DNA of 64,000 nucleotides from Hoeflea sp. 108 (GCF_000372965.1 NZ_KB890024.1:4924304-4988303), one strand, 5' to 3'; positions 20,641 to 30,379 are shown, counted from the stretch's first letter. Notes: a model not told the origin generated them from the letters alone. Translations and numbers: made by a program.

Positions 20641-21606
20641 ATGAGCAACGAGAACAATCCCTTCGGCGGCCTGAGCGGCAACTACGCCACCAATGTGCAG
20701 TTTGGCGCAGGCGACGTTGCGGCCCAGCCGGCAGCCAACCTCATCAAGGACACCACCACTGCCGCCTTCGCCGCCGACGTCATCCAGGAATCGCGCAACC
20801 AGCCGGTGCTCGTCGATTTCTGGGCGCCCTGGTGCGGACCGTGCAAGCAGCTGACTCCGGTCATCGAGCGCGTCGTCCAGGCCGCCAGCGGCCGCGTCAA
20901 GCTCGTCAAGATGAACATCGACGATCACCCCGCCATTGCCGGTCAGCTCGGCATCCAGTCGATCCCGGCGGTCATCGCCTTCAAGAACGGCCAGCCGGTC
21001 GACGGCTTCATGGGCGCGGTACCCGAAACGCAGATTCGCGACTTCATCGATCGCGTCGCAGGAAAAGGTGGCGCAGCCCCCCAGATCGAGGAGGCCATGA
21101 CTGCCGCCGCCGAAGCCCGCGCCGCCGGCGACCTGCAGACGGCCGTCCAGATCTACGACGCCGTGCTCGAGCAGGCGCCTGATACCATCGACGCCATTGC
21201 CGCCCTGGCGGAGATCCTGTTCGAGGCTGGCGATGCCGCTGGCGCTGCCGAGGTGCTGGCCCGCGCGCCCGAGGACAAGGCGGATGCCGCCCCGCTCGCT
21301 TCCGTGCGCACCAGGATCGCGCTCGCCGAGCAGGCCGCCGAGCTCGGCGATTCGGCCGAACTGGAGCGTCGCATTGCCAGCGACCCGAAGGACCATCAGG
21401 CACGTTTCGACCTCGCCATGATCCAGAACGCCAGGGGCGATCGCGCCGAGGCGGCGGACAATCTGCTGGCCATCGTCAAGACCGACCGCACCTGGAACGA
21501 TGACGGCGCCAGGGCGCAACTGCTCAAGCTGTTCGAGGCCTGGGGCATGACCGACGATGTGACGCTCGCCACCAGGCGCAAGCTGTCGTCGCTGCTGTTT
21601 TCGTAA
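20641..21606 (+). CDS. Thioredoxin-domain protein with TPR tail (CnoX/YbbN family)
   Basis: A 321-residue protein. Residues about 33-140 form a thioredoxin fold with an intact active site WCGPC (64-68) and cis-Pro in QSIPAV. The rest is a helical, Ala/Glu-rich tetratricopeptide region. Both active-site cysteines are kept, as in Caulobacter CnoX, whereas E. coli YbbN lacks one. The family couples holdase activity with redox protection of client proteins in the cytoplasm. ATG 20641 follows AAGAGTGAAG. It probably forms a unit with the next gene, 66 bp downstream. Confidence 0.85.
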   Translation: MSNENNPFGGLSGNYATNVQFGAGDVAAQPAANLIKDTTTAAFAADVIQESRNQPVLVDFWAPWCGPCKQLTPVIERVVQAASGRVKLVKMNIDDHPAIAGQLGIQSIPAVIAFKNGQPVDGFMGAVPETQIRDFIDRVAGKGGAAPQIEEAMTAAAEARAAGDLQTAVQIYDAVLEQAPDTIDAIAALAEILFEAGDAAGAAEVLARAPEDKADAAPLASVRTRIALAEQAAELGDSAELERRIASDPKDHQARFDLAMIQNARGDRAEAADNLLAIVKTDRTWNDDGARAQLLKLFEAWGMTDDVTLATRRKLSSLLFS

Positions 21607-21672
21607 ACAGCACGGGGCAGCCTTGCGCTCTGGCGCGGCAGCCCCAGATGATGTGGCATCTGCGAGGACAAG

Positions 21673-22344
21673 ATGCAGGCAGGGAACGCGCACTACCGGC
21701 TCGACACTGATCTACCGACGACGCTGGCGGTTTTCCCGCTGCCGGCGGCACTGCTGTTGCCGGGCGGCCGCATGCCGCTCAACATCTTCGAGCCGCGTTA
21801 TCTCCAGATGGTCGACGAGGTTGTCGGCGGCTCACGCCTGATCGGCATGATCCAGCCGTCGCTTGACGGCGCCATACGGGCCGACGGCGAACCAAAGCTC
21901 TGCCCGGTCGGCTGTATCGGCCGCATCACCTCTTTCGCCGAGACCGGCGACGGCCGCTACCTCGTCTCGCTCCAGGGCGTCTGCCGCTTCAGGGTGGTAC
22001 AGGAACTCACGGTCAAGACTCCGTTTCGCCAGTGCAAGATCGCGCCATTTGCAACCGACCTTTCGGAGGATAATCTGGCAGGTGAGATCGACAGGCCGGC
22101 GCTGCTGCGAGCCTTCCGCACCTACCTCCAGGCCAACGAGCTCGAGGCAGACTGGGAGAGCGTCGGCCGGGCCGACAACGTCATGCTGGTCAACGCGCTG
22201 TCGATGATGGCGCCCTATGGCGCGGCCGAAAAGCAGGCATTGCTCGAAGCTCCTGACCTCAAGACGCGCGCCGAGACGCTGATCGCCATCACCGAAATGA
22301 CTTTGGCGCGCGAGAACGACGAATTCGGGCCAAGTCTTCAGTAG
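21673..22344 (+). CDS. Lon N-terminal-domain protein (LON substrate-binding domain only)
   Basis: A 223-residue protein consisting only of the LON/PUA-like domain, with the family signatures PLPAALLLPGGRMPLNIFEPRY (split here across residues about 19-40) and GCIGRI near 81. It lacks the ATPase and protease parts of Lon. Proteins of this type are common next to the thioredoxin-TPR gene in alphaproteobacteria; their biochemical role is not established. No strong ribosome site is seen. Confidence 0.85.
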   Translation: MQAGNAHYRLDTDLPTTLAVFPLPAALLLPGGRMPLNIFEPRYLQMVDEVVGGSRLIGMIQPSLDGAIRADGEPKLCPVGCIGRITSFAETGDGRYLVSLQGVCRFRVVQELTVKTPFRQCKIAPFATDLSEDNLAGEIDRPALLRAFRTYLQANELEADWESVGRADNVMLVNALSMMAPYGAAEKQALLEAPDLKTRAETLIAITEMTLARENDEFGPSLQ

Positions 22345-22478
22345 AAGGCGTCAGGCTGCATGGGCTCGGGCAATGGTCCGCGCAACCGCTGCAATCCCGG
22401 CCTGGCAAAATACTCCGGACAATTGCCGTACGGTGAGAGGCGGATAAAGAAGGTCCGTCAGACGACAGGAGGCCAAAG

Positions 22479-22691
22479 ATGGGCGAAACCGGCAAACGCG
22501 ACATCGACGTCAAGCTGCTCGAACTGCTCGCCTGCCCGCTGACCAAAGGGCCGCTCGTCTGGGACGCAGAGCGCGGCGAACTGGTGTCCCGTCTGGCTCG
22601 CCTTGCCTACCCGGTGCGCGACGGCATTCCTGTCATGCTGCCTTCAGAAGCGCGGCAGATCGGCGAGCCGGAAACAAATCCGGGCACCTGA
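22479..22691 (+). CDS. Trm112-family small protein
   Basis: A 70-residue protein of the Trm112/YcaR family: LLELLACPLTKGPL, then LAYPVRDGIPVMLPSEAR, the conserved core. Bacterial members bind and stabilise methyltransferases. The family's zinc cysteines are mostly absent here (one Cys in LACP), as is common in bacterial relatives. AGGAGG lies ten bases before ATG 22479. Confidence 0.85.
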   Translation: MGETGKRDIDVKLLELLACPLTKGPLVWDAERGELVSRLARLAYPVRDGIPVMLPSEARQIGEPETNPGT

Positions 22692-22800
22692 CCCTGCCTG
22701 TCCGCGGCGTCGCACCCGAGCCAAGTGGTCGCGCCGTGCCTCCATTCCCGCCTGCGGAGCGGTAGCAAACCTCGGCAGCCATCTGTGCTCTGCTGTCCCT

Positions 22801-25800
22801 CTATTGAAAGTTGCGGCCCTTGGGCATGACGGTGCTCGCCTTGCGGGCCAGGGTTTCGTAGCTCTGCAGAATGCGCGGATCACGCGCGGCCTTGTCCGCG
22901 GCACTTGCCCGTGCTTCCGGCGCCGGCCTGGTTCCGGCATCAGCACTCGCCTGCAATTCCTCCGACATCGCCGCCAGCCAATGCGTCCAATCCTCCATCT
23001 TGTCGGCAACGATATGGATGACGTCGGATTCTTTCTGCAGCTTGCCGGTGACGCGGATGAACTTCGACCCCATGATCACGGGCCGGAAGCGGTCGAAAAC
23101 CCGCGACCAGACGATGACATTGGCAATCGAATGCTCGTCCTCCAGCGTAAGAAATATCGCATTGCCCTTGCCCGGTCGCTGGCGGACAAGCACCAGCCCG
23201 GCGACGGAGACGCGCCGCCCATCGGGCACGTCGCCGAGCCGGGCATTGGGCGTGATACCGGCACGGTCGAGGTGATGCCTGAGGAAGGCCACCGGATGCG
23301 CCTTCAGCGACATGCCCAGCGAGCGGTAGTCGTGGATGACATGCTCGCCGAGCGGCATGCGCGGCAGCTGCGTCTGGGGCTCGTTGTCGACCAGCTGGAC
23401 ATCGGGGCGGTCGAACAACGGCAGCATTTCAGCGGCACTCCTGCCGTCAAGCGCCCGTACTGCCCACATCGCTGCGCGCCTGTCGATATCGATCGAGCGG
23501 AAGGCGTCGGCCTGGGCGAGCAGCTCGATCTCGCCGACGTCGAGTCCTGAGCGCAGCCAGACATCGCGCACCGAGACGTAGCCCTTGCCGCGCCGCTCGA
23601 CGAATGTCTGCATCTTCTTGTCGGAAAGCCCCTTGATCTGGCGAAAGCCGAGCCGGACGGCGTGGCTGGTCCTGATGACATCCCGCATTTCGGCGTGGCG
23701 TTGCTGGATGCGTTTCGGGTCGAAGCCCGACCGCTCGAGGGTGCAGTCCCAGACGGAGTGGTTGATATCGATCTGTCTGATCTCGACACCATGATCCTGT
23801 GCATCGCGCACCAGCTGAGCTGGCCGGTAGAAACCCATCGGCTGCGCGTTCAGGATCGCCGCGCAGAACACATCGGGATAATAGGCCTTGAACCAGCAGG
23901 AGGCGTAGACAAGTAGTGCGAAGGCCGCGGCATGGCTCTCGGGAAAGCCGTACTCACCAAAACCCTCGATCTGCTTGAAACAGCGCTCGGCGAAGTCGCG
24001 CTCGTAGCCTCTTTTGACCATGCCTTTGATCATGCGGTCGCGGTAATTGCCGATCGTACCGGTACGCTTGAAGGTCGCCATGGCGCGCCGGAGCTGGTCG
24101 GCCTCGCCGGGCGTGAACCCGCCGGCGACGATGGCGATCTTCATCGCCTGCTCCTGGAACAGCGGCACACCCATCGTCTTGCCGAGAATGTCCTCAAGTT
24201 CCGTCTTGGGAAAGTCGACGTCCTCCTTGCCCTGCCGGCGACGGAGATAAGGGTGCACCATGTCGCCCTGGATGGGACCGGGCCGGACGATCGCCACCTC
24301 GATGACGAGATCGTAGAACTCGCGCGGCCTGAGGCGCGGCAACATCGACATCTGCGCCCGGCTCTCGATCTGGAAGACGCCGAGCGTGTCGGCCCGGCAG
24401 ATCATGTCATAAACCTTGGGATCCTCCGGCGGCAACGTCGCCAACTCGAGCGGGCGGCCATGGCGGTCACGCTCGTCGTAATGTACCTCAAGCATTTTGA
24501 AGGCCTTGCGCAGGCAGGTCAGCATGCCGAGCGCCAGCACATCGACCTTCAATATGCCGACGGCGTCGAGGTCGTCCTTGTCCCATTCGACCATTTTGCG
24601 TTCGTCCATCGCCGTCTTGATGATCGGCACGATCTCGTCGAGCCGATCGCGGGTGATGACAAAGCCGCCGACATGCTGGGACAAATGGCGGGGAAAGCCC
24701 ATGATCTCGTTGGCGCGGTCGATGACATGCCGCGTCACCGGATCCGCCTTGTCGAGGCCACCAGCAGTCGCTTCCTTCTCGCCCAGTTCGGACGAATACC
24801 AGCCCCAGATCGAGCCCGACATGGCGCCCCTGACGTCGTCGGACAGACCCATCGCCTTGGCGACCTCGCGCAGGGCCGAACGACCGCGATAGGTGACGAC
24901 GGAAGCCGCGAGCGCGGTGCGCTTGGCGCTGTATCTTTTGTAGATGAAGGCAATGACCTCGTCGCGCCGCTCGTGCTCGAAGTCGACGTCGATATCTGGC
25001 GGCTCGCCACGCTCTTCCGAGATAAAGCGTTCGAAGAGCACGTCGACGATGTCGGGCCCGACATCGGTGATGCCGATGCAGAAACAGATGACCGAATTGG
25101 CCGCCGACCCACGCCCCTGACAAAGGATACCTACCGAACGGGCGAATTTCACGATCTCGTGGACGGTGAGGAAATAGCGGGCGTAGTTGAGCTTTTCGAC
25201 GATGCCGAGCTCATGCCGGATGATGCCCTGCACCTTCTCCGGAACACCGTCAGGGTAGCGCTTTTTCGCCCCTTCCCAGGTCAGCCTTTCCAATTCGGCT
25301 TGCGGTTCGAGGCCCGATTCCGTCGGCTCGTCTGGATAATTGTATTTGAGCTCCTTCAGCGAGAAAGAGAGGCTGTCGGCGAAGCGCAGCGTCTCGGCAA
25401 GTGCCTCCGGATGGCTGCGGAAAAGCCTCGCCATATCGACAGGCTCCTTGAGGTGGCGTTCGGCGTTCGCCCTGAGCTCGAAACCGGCCTCGGCAACAGG
25501 CACGCTGAGGCGGATCGCCGTCAGGACGTCCTGCAGGGCGCGCTGCCCCGGGGCATGGTAGAGCGCGTCATTGGTCGCCATCAGCGGCACTCCTGCCATG
25601 GCGGCCATTGTCGCGGCCTGCTCGATCCTGAAGCGGTCGTCACCGCCGAAATTCGGCGCAACCGCCAGCCACAAGGAGGCTCCGAACCGCTCCTTTAGAC
25701 TACGCAGAAGCGCAACGTCATCTTGCGTGGCGGCGGCGACGTCGGGCAGGACTGCAAGTGACAGCAGATCCCCCCACTCGAAAAGATCCTCCCGATAAAG

Positions 25801-26142
25801 AAGCGGGGCACCCTTTTTGCTTTCAGGTCGAGCATTCGCCTCAGTGAGCATGCGGCACAGATGCCCCCACCCCTTGCGATTTCTAGGGTAGGCGAGCATG
25901 TCGGGCGTTCCATCAGCGAAAACCAGCCGGCATCCCGGGTGGTAGGCCAACCCTTCCGTCTCCGCCATCTTCCACGCGCGGACAACACCGGCCACCGTGT
26001 TGCAATCGGCAAGGCCGATGGCCGAAAGTCCCAGGAACTTGGCCGCGATCACCAGCTCTTCCGGAGCAGAGGCCCCACGCAGGAACGAGAAGTTCGACTG
26101 GATGCCGAATTCGGCATAGCTGGCTGCGACGACCATGTTCAT
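22801..26142 (-). CDS. dnaE2: Error-prone DNA polymerase DnaE2 (ImuC)
   Basis: A 1113-residue C-family polymerase. The N-terminal PHP domain starts ASYAEFGIQSNFSFLRGAS, a DnaE2 hallmark. The palm carries catalytic acids in PDIDVDFEHERRDEV (about residue 385), followed by fingers, a helix-hairpin-helix region and an OB fold near the end (RVSVAGLVLVRQRPGKG). The last ~90 residues lack the clamp- and tau-binding tail of replicative DnaE. It performs translesion synthesis with ImuB after DNA damage. The start overlaps the imuB stop as ATGA (26139-26142). Confidence 0.95.
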   Translation of the reverse strand: MNMVVAASYAEFGIQSNFSFLRGASAPEELVIAAKFLGLSAIGLADCNTVAGVVRAWKMAETEGLAYHPGCRLVFADGTPDMLAYPRNRKGWGHLCRMLTEANARPESKKGAPLLYREDLFEWGDLLSLAVLPDVAAATQDDVALLRSLKERFGASLWLAVAPNFGGDDRFRIEQAATMAAMAGVPLMATNDALYHAPGQRALQDVLTAIRLSVPVAEAGFELRANAERHLKEPVDMARLFRSHPEALAETLRFADSLSFSLKELKYNYPDEPTESGLEPQAELERLTWEGAKKRYPDGVPEKVQGIIRHELGIVEKLNYARYFLTVHEIVKFARSVGILCQGRGSAANSVICFCIGITDVGPDIVDVLFERFISEERGEPPDIDVDFEHERRDEVIAFIYKRYSAKRTALAASVVTYRGRSALREVAKAMGLSDDVRGAMSGSIWGWYSSELGEKEATAGGLDKADPVTRHVIDRANEIMGFPRHLSQHVGGFVITRDRLDEIVPIIKTAMDERKMVEWDKDDLDAVGILKVDVLALGMLTCLRKAFKMLEVHYDERDRHGRPLELATLPPEDPKVYDMICRADTLGVFQIESRAQMSMLPRLRPREFYDLVIEVAIVRPGPIQGDMVHPYLRRRQGKEDVDFPKTELEDILGKTMGVPLFQEQAMKIAIVAGGFTPGEADQLRRAMATFKRTGTIGNYRDRMIKGMVKRGYERDFAERCFKQIEGFGEYGFPESHAAAFALLVYASCWFKAYYPDVFCAAILNAQPMGFYRPAQLVRDAQDHGVEIRQIDINHSVWDCTLERSGFDPKRIQQRHAEMRDVIRTSHAVRLGFRQIKGLSDKKMQTFVERRGKGYVSVRDVWLRSGLDVGEIELLAQADAFRSIDIDRRAAMWAVRALDGRSAAEMLPLFDRPDVQLVDNEPQTQLPRMPLGEHVIHDYRSLGMSLKAHPVAFLRHHLDRAGITPNARLGDVPDGRRVSVAGLVLVRQRPGKGNAIFLTLEDEHSIANVIVWSRVFDRFRPVIMGSKFIRVTGKLQKESDVIHIVADKMEDWTHWLAAMSEELQASADAGTRPAPEARASAADKAARDPRILQSYETLARKASTVMPKGRNFQ

Positions 26143-27740
26143 GCGAAGACCCCGTGCAGGAACCAGCGCGGTACCGCCTGCGTAGTGTAGAGGCCTTGCC
26201 GATAGAGCCAGTAGCGGCGGCCCTCCGCATCCTCGATGCGATAGTAATCGCGCGTCGGCGCATCCGCGGCCTCACGCCACCATTCGGGTGCTATGCGCTC
26301 GGGCCCTTCGGCACGGGCCACGCGATGCAGCGCCCGGCGCCAGCGGAAATTGAGCGGCGGGCCGTCGGGAACCTCGGTTGCCGGAACATCGATGAGTTCG
26401 GGCTGGCGGAACAGGCGGATGGGGCGATCGGCCGGCCTTGGTCGTCTCGTCGCCGTTGGTGCCCCCGTGGCCGGCCGCTCGACCATCTCCTTGCGGGCTT
26501 CCTCCCGGGCATAGGGCCGGGCGGGCGCGGCACGTTCCGGCAAATGGCTCTCGACGGGGACGGCCTCAAGCACCGCGGTTTCGCCAAGACGCGCACCGAT
26601 GCGATCGGCGAAGATCGCCAATTCCTCGCCGCCATCCTCGACTTCGCCGGCAAGATCGGCCTGGCGAGCATCGAACCGGGCCGTCGACAAGGCGGAAAGA
26701 CGCACGAGGTCGAAGCCGAAGCCGGCATCAATGGTATCGCCGAGCGTCGCCAGCCGCTCATGGAACAGCCTGCGCACCAGTACCGGTTCACGGATGGGGC
26801 GCGAGGCGCCGACCGTTATGCGGCTGACCATGCCGTCGACCCTGAACAGCAAAAGTTCGAGCCCGCGCGCGCCCTCTTCCCGACGTTCGAGATCGACCTT
26901 GAGGGTGGCGGCGAGCAGGCTGATCAGCCGCTCGATGTCGTCAACGAGCGACAGCGGGTCGGCGAGGTGCCGTTCGACCGAGAGCGGGGCTATGGGCAAG
27001 CGCGGCGAAATCGCCTCCTCGAGCCGGCCCAGCGCCTGGTCCAGGCGCTCCATGAGTTCGGCACCGAAACGGCGGACGAGTGGCGCGCGCGGCCCGTCCA
27101 TGATCGCGCCAACGGTGCGCAGGCCGACGCTTTCGAGGCTCGCCTTCGTCTTGACGTCGATCCTCAGCGCCGACAGCGGCAGGCGGATGAGGAAATTGCG
27201 CTCGTTGCCCGGAGCAAGGATCTGGCCACTGGCGAAGCGGGCGGCGGCCCAGGCGGCACCCGGGGTCGAGGCAAGGCCGGCACGGACGTCGAAACCCTGG
27301 TGGAAGAAACGCATCATGAGATCGTTGAGCAACGCCTTTTCGCCGCCGAACAGGTGGGCGCAGCCTGAAATGTCGAGGAACAGCCCATCGACGCCGTCCA
27401 GGGCGACAAGCGGCGTGTAACGGTCGCACCAGTCGGCCAAGCCTTCGAGCAGCCTGCGGTCGGCCTCGGGATCGGCCTCGACGACGTCGATGTCGGGGTG
27501 CATGGCGCGTGCTTCGGCGATGCCCATGCCCGGTTTGAGCCGGAGAGCCTCAGCCCGCGCGTCGAGGCCGGCGATGCGCTGGGTGTTGCTCTCGCGGTGG
27601 CTGATCACCAACGGCTTGACCTGTTGCGGGCTTGAACGCCAGGATCGCCCCAGGCGGCGCCGGAGGACGCGTTCGGCCGCGAGATGGGGAAACCACAGCG
27701 ACACGATTCTCTGGACTTCTCTCGGTGAGGGTGTGTGCAT
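26139..27740 (-). CDS. imuB: ImuB, Y-family polymerase-like subunit of the mutasome
   Basis: A 533-residue DinB/UmuC-like protein. RIVSLWFPHLAAERV opens the palm; DGVDGLFLDISGCAHLFGG matches the second catalytic block, but the acidic residues needed for polymerisation are not all conserved, as usual for ImuB. The C-terminal third (about 390-533) is the ImuB-specific region. ImuB bridges DnaE2 and the sliding clamp. The start at 27740 (MHTPSPREV) places 191 bp of overlap with imuA in another frame; a later start is possible. Confidence 0.9.
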   Translation of the reverse strand: MHTPSPREVQRIVSLWFPHLAAERVLRRRLGRSWRSSPQQVKPLVISHRESNTQRIAGLDARAEALRLKPGMGIAEARAMHPDIDVVEADPEADRRLLEGLADWCDRYTPLVALDGVDGLFLDISGCAHLFGGEKALLNDLMMRFFHQGFDVRAGLASTPGAAWAAARFASGQILAPGNERNFLIRLPLSALRIDVKTKASLESVGLRTVGAIMDGPRAPLVRRFGAELMERLDQALGRLEEAISPRLPIAPLSVERHLADPLSLVDDIERLISLLAATLKVDLERREEGARGLELLLFRVDGMVSRITVGASRPIREPVLVRRLFHERLATLGDTIDAGFGFDLVRLSALSTARFDARQADLAGEVEDGGEELAIFADRIGARLGETAVLEAVPVESHLPERAAPARPYAREEARKEMVERPATGAPTATRRPRPADRPIRLFRQPELIDVPATEVPDGPPLNFRWRRALHRVARAEGPERIAPEWWREAADAPTRDYYRIEDAEGRRYWLYRQGLYTTQAVPRWFLHGVFA

Positions 27741-28536
27741 CGGGGTTCCATTCCAGAATGAAGCTGCCGGGAAGAGCCGTGCGGCTCTTGCCGATCTCGA
27801 CGGCGAAGGCGGGCGCGCCGATCGAACCGACCAGCGGCCCAAGAAGTGTTTGCCGCAGCGTCGCCGGCGCAGGCGAGACGACAAGCCGGACGGGTGCCGC
27901 CGTCGGCTCCGGTTCGGCCGACTGGCGCAGCAGGAAGACGGGGCGGCCGCTGTCCTGAGCCCGGCGATGCAGGCGGCGCGTCGCCGTGAGGTCGACGATG
28001 CGAGGATTGCCGCGCAGCTCGACGACGATGGCCGCGATCTCCTCGATGCGGGCGGCTTCCTCGGCGATCCAGAGAACATCGGCCGGCTTCGGCGCTTCGG
28101 CGAACAGGAGGCTTTCAGCCGGAATGCCGAAGAACCTGTCCAGGCCCGGCGCGTAGGGAAATCCCGCTTCCCTGAAGACCTCGGTCGTGCCGACCCACAG
28201 GACGAGATCCCTGGGCCGCGACCGCTCCCTCAGCATGCGGCTGACGAGACAAAACGCCAGCCCTGCGGCGGCACCGGCATTGCGGGTTTCAGTTCCGTGG
28301 ATCTCGGTCAGCGCCGCCTTGGGCAGGCCGCCGCCGAGCGTTTCGTCGAGGCGATCGACGCCGGTCGGCAGGAAGAAATCGCGTGCCGAGGCAAGGCCGT
28401 TGCGGCGGACCAGAAGCCCCGCGACCGGCTGGCCGTCGGAAGGCGCGGCCAGCCTCTCGGGCAGCGTTCCCTCTATCTTCGCTATCTTCTGGCGCAGGGC
28501 AAAAACGACATCCCGCGCCACGGCGCTGGTTGCCAT
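27550..28536 (-). CDS. imuA: ImuA, RecA-like accessory subunit of the mutasome
   Basis: A 328-residue RecA/SulA-fold protein. The segment FFLPTGVDRLDETLGGGLPK ends at a degenerate P-loop (GLPKAALTEIHG), and WVGTTEVFREAGFPYAPGLD follows. It is the first gene of the SOS cassette imuA-imuB-dnaE2 and is needed for damage-induced mutagenesis with the other two. The last ~63 codons overlap imuB; this extension is Arg/Pro-rich and may be poorly conserved. A LexA box lies 24-38 bases before the ATG. Confidence 0.9.
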   Translation of the reverse strand: MATSAVARDVVFALRQKIAKIEGTLPERLAAPSDGQPVAGLLVRRNGLASARDFFLPTGVDRLDETLGGGLPKAALTEIHGTETRNAGAAAGLAFCLVSRMLRERSRPRDLVLWVGTTEVFREAGFPYAPGLDRFFGIPAESLLFAEAPKPADVLWIAEEAARIEEIAAIVVELRGNPRIVDLTATRRLHRRAQDSGRPVFLLRQSAEPEPTAAPVRLVVSPAPATLRQTLLGPLVGSIGAPAFAVEIGKSRTALPGSFILEWNPDAHTLTERSPENRVAVVSPSRGRTRPPAPPGAILAFKPATGQAVGDQPPREQHPAHRRPRRAG

Positions 28537-28559
28537 GTCGATCTGCTTTCCTATCAGTT

Positions 28560-28574
28560 GTTCCTGTTATGTTC
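28560..28574 (-). promoter_or_regulatory. LexA (SOS) box upstream of imuA
   Basis: GTTC-CTGTTAT-GTTC on the plus strand (GAAC-N7-GAAC in the direction of imuA), the direct-repeat LexA site specific to alphaproteobacteria. Its location immediately before imuA matches known SOS control of this cassette. Confidence 0.9.
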
Positions 28575-28730
28575 CTATAGATTCCAGAGGCACCACGGAG
28601 AGTCAAGCCGATTCAAGGAGAATTTATTCCTCTCCAGGCACGCGCTGTTTTGCGGCTAATTTACCCCCGGCGTGGCAAAGGCCTCGTAAGCGAAGCGGCG
28701 AAAGGCTATATGCCCTCAAAAGGACAAAGA

Positions 28731-29153
28731 ATGGCCCGCATCTACAAGACCCGCGCCTGGCACGACCAGCTTTCGCCCTCGATCGAGGAAATGGAACTCC
28801 TGGCGCTTGAAGCCTACGCACACCTGCCGCAAGAATTTCGCCAGCTGACCGGCGATGTCGTCATCCAGATGGCCGAGTTCCCGACCGACGAGATCATGGA
28901 CGACCTGTCGCTGGAGACGCCCTTCGACCTGCTCGGCCTGTTCGAGGGACGCGGCATTGCCGAGCGCTGGAATCCGCAGACCGGCGAAGGCCCCAACCGC
29001 GTCACCCTCTACCGCCGCGCCATCCTCGACTATTGGGCCGAGAACGAAGAAACCCTGGGCGACATCGTCACCCACGTGCTGATCCACGAGATCGGCCATC
29101 ATTTCGGCCTGTCGGACGACGACATGGAGCGGCTGGAAGCCTCGGTCGACTAA
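28731..29153 (+). CDS. Small zincin-like metallopeptidase family protein
   Basis: A 140-residue cytoplasmic protein with a zinc protease signature HEIGH (119-123), extended to HExxHxxGxxD with Gly126 and Asp129. This is the 'metallopeptidase family' (zincin superfamily, DUF1025-like) found as a stand-alone minimal domain in many bacteria. No signal peptide is present. Substrates are unknown. ATG 28731 follows AAGGAC at a good distance; an in-frame ATG at 28710 would add seven residues. Confidence 0.85.
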   Translation: MARIYKTRAWHDQLSPSIEEMELLALEAYAHLPQEFRQLTGDVVIQMAEFPTDEIMDDLSLETPFDLLGLFEGRGIAERWNPQTGEGPNRVTLYRRAILDYWAENEETLGDIVTHVLIHEIGHHFGLSDDDMERLEASVD

Positions 29154-29171
29154 GCCTCGCCGCCCCTGCTC

Positions 29172-29378
29172 TCAGAAATCGCCGAGCTTGATGCCGGGGT
29201 CGTATTCGACGCCGTCGACATCCTTCACCACCGCCTGGCCGCAGCGCATCGTCTTGGTTTCGGCGTCGAAGGAATAGGTCGGCGAGCCGAACAGGTGCCA
29301 GCCCTTGTTCAGGGCTGCGGTCACCTTGTGGCAGAAGGTGGCGTCGTCGGGGCCGGTGAGGAAGCGGTAGAGTTTCAT
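29172..29378 (-). CDS. DUF1737 small protein
   Basis: A 68-residue protein starting MKLYRFLTGPDDATFCHKV. The middle GWHLFGSPTYSFD matches the DUF1737 pattern (short cytoplasmic proteins of unknown role). The stop faces the zincin gene 18 bp away (convergent). The start codon is preceded by GAGGGAGA. It ends 14 bp from the lyase gene that precedes it on the same strand, reading as a possible operon partner. Confidence 0.8.
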   Translation of the reverse strand: MKLYRFLTGPDDATFCHKVTAALNKGWHLFGSPTYSFDAETKTMRCGQAVVKDVDGVEYDPGIKLGDF

Positions 29379-29392
29379 GTCAGTCTCCCTCT

Positions 29393-30283
29393 TCAGTGCC
29401 TGAGGCCTTCGAGTTGTGTCGCCCGCGCCAGAAGCCGTTCGGCCTCGGCCAGATGCAGCCGCTCGACCATCTTGCCGCCGAGCGAGATTACACCTGACGC
29501 AGTATTCTCCGGAAGCGCGAAGGCATCGACCACCGCGCGCGCCTCGGCAAGCGCCTCGTCCGAAGGTGAGAACGCCGCATTGGCCGGGCCGATCTGTGCC
29601 GGGTGGATAATGCTCTTGCCGGAAAAGCCCATGGCGGCGGCTTCACCGCATTCGAGGGCAAAGGCATCGAGGTCGCGGAAATCGTTGGACACGCTGTCGA
29701 GCATGTCGACGCCGCCGGCCCGGGCGCACAGCACCATCTGCAGCAGCCAGGGCTGGAGATAACGACGATCGGGCGTGATCTTGACGCCGGTGTCCTTGGC
29801 GAGATCGTTGAGGCCGGCGATCAGGCACGACAGCCGGGCCGAAGGATCGCGGCCGAGTTCTGATATGGCCGGTAGATTGAGCAATGCCCGCGGCGTCTCG
29901 ATCATCGCCCAGAGCTTCAGCGTATCGGGCGCATCGGCCTCGTCGAGCACGTCATTGGCTTCGAGCAGATCGCGCGCCGTTTCCACCTTGGGCAGCACCA
30001 CGCCGTCCGTTGCCCAGCCGCTGGCCGCCGCCAGATCGTCAGCACCCCAGGGACTGGCAAGCGAATTGATACGCACCACATATTCGCGCCCGCCTTCAGG
30101 TCGCTCGGCAAAGAAGCGCGCCAGCCGCTCGCGGGCAGCTGCCTTGTGCTCGGGCAGCACGGCATCCTCGAGATCGAAGATGACGGCGTCGCAGGCAAGC
30201 TGGGGCAGCTTAGCGATGGCCTTCTCGTTGGTGGCCGGCACAAAAAGCGCCGAACGGCGCGGACGGGGCAGAGAATGTGACAT
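29393..30283 (-). CDS. HpcH/HpaI-type CoA-ester lyase (citrate lyase beta-like)
   Basis: A 296-residue CitE-like protein. RRSALFVPATNEKAI is the family start; FDLEDAVLPEHKAAAR carries metal-binding acids, VRINSL the CoA-binding Arg, and SGKSIIHPAQI the end of the barrel. Relatives cleave (S)-citramalyl-CoA, malyl-CoA or beta-methylmalyl-CoA. Substrate cannot be decided here. It diverges from an FAD oxidase gene 96 bp away. Confidence 0.85.
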   Translation of the reverse strand: MSHSLPRPRRSALFVPATNEKAIAKLPQLACDAVIFDLEDAVLPEHKAAARERLARFFAERPEGGREYVVRINSLASPWGADDLAAASGWATDGVVLPKVETARDLLEANDVLDEADAPDTLKLWAMIETPRALLNLPAISELGRDPSARLSCLIAGLNDLAKDTGVKITPDRRYLQPWLLQMVLCARAGGVDMLDSVSNDFRDLDAFALECGEAAAMGFSGKSIIHPAQIGPANAAFSPSDEALAEARAVVDAFALPENTASGVISLGGKMVERLHLAEAERLLARATQLEGLRH

Positions 30284-30379
30284 CTGGTCTTCTTGCCCGG
30301 CAACGCTGGCCCTTGCAAGAGCTTGCGGGGCAGTGGCGTAACTGGTTTTCTCTTCCATCCGAACAGACGGAATCATCTC

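Noticed and set aside
23932..25698. Long plus-strand open frame opposite dnaE2
   Set aside because: Antisense shadow of a confident gene; no recognisable domain.
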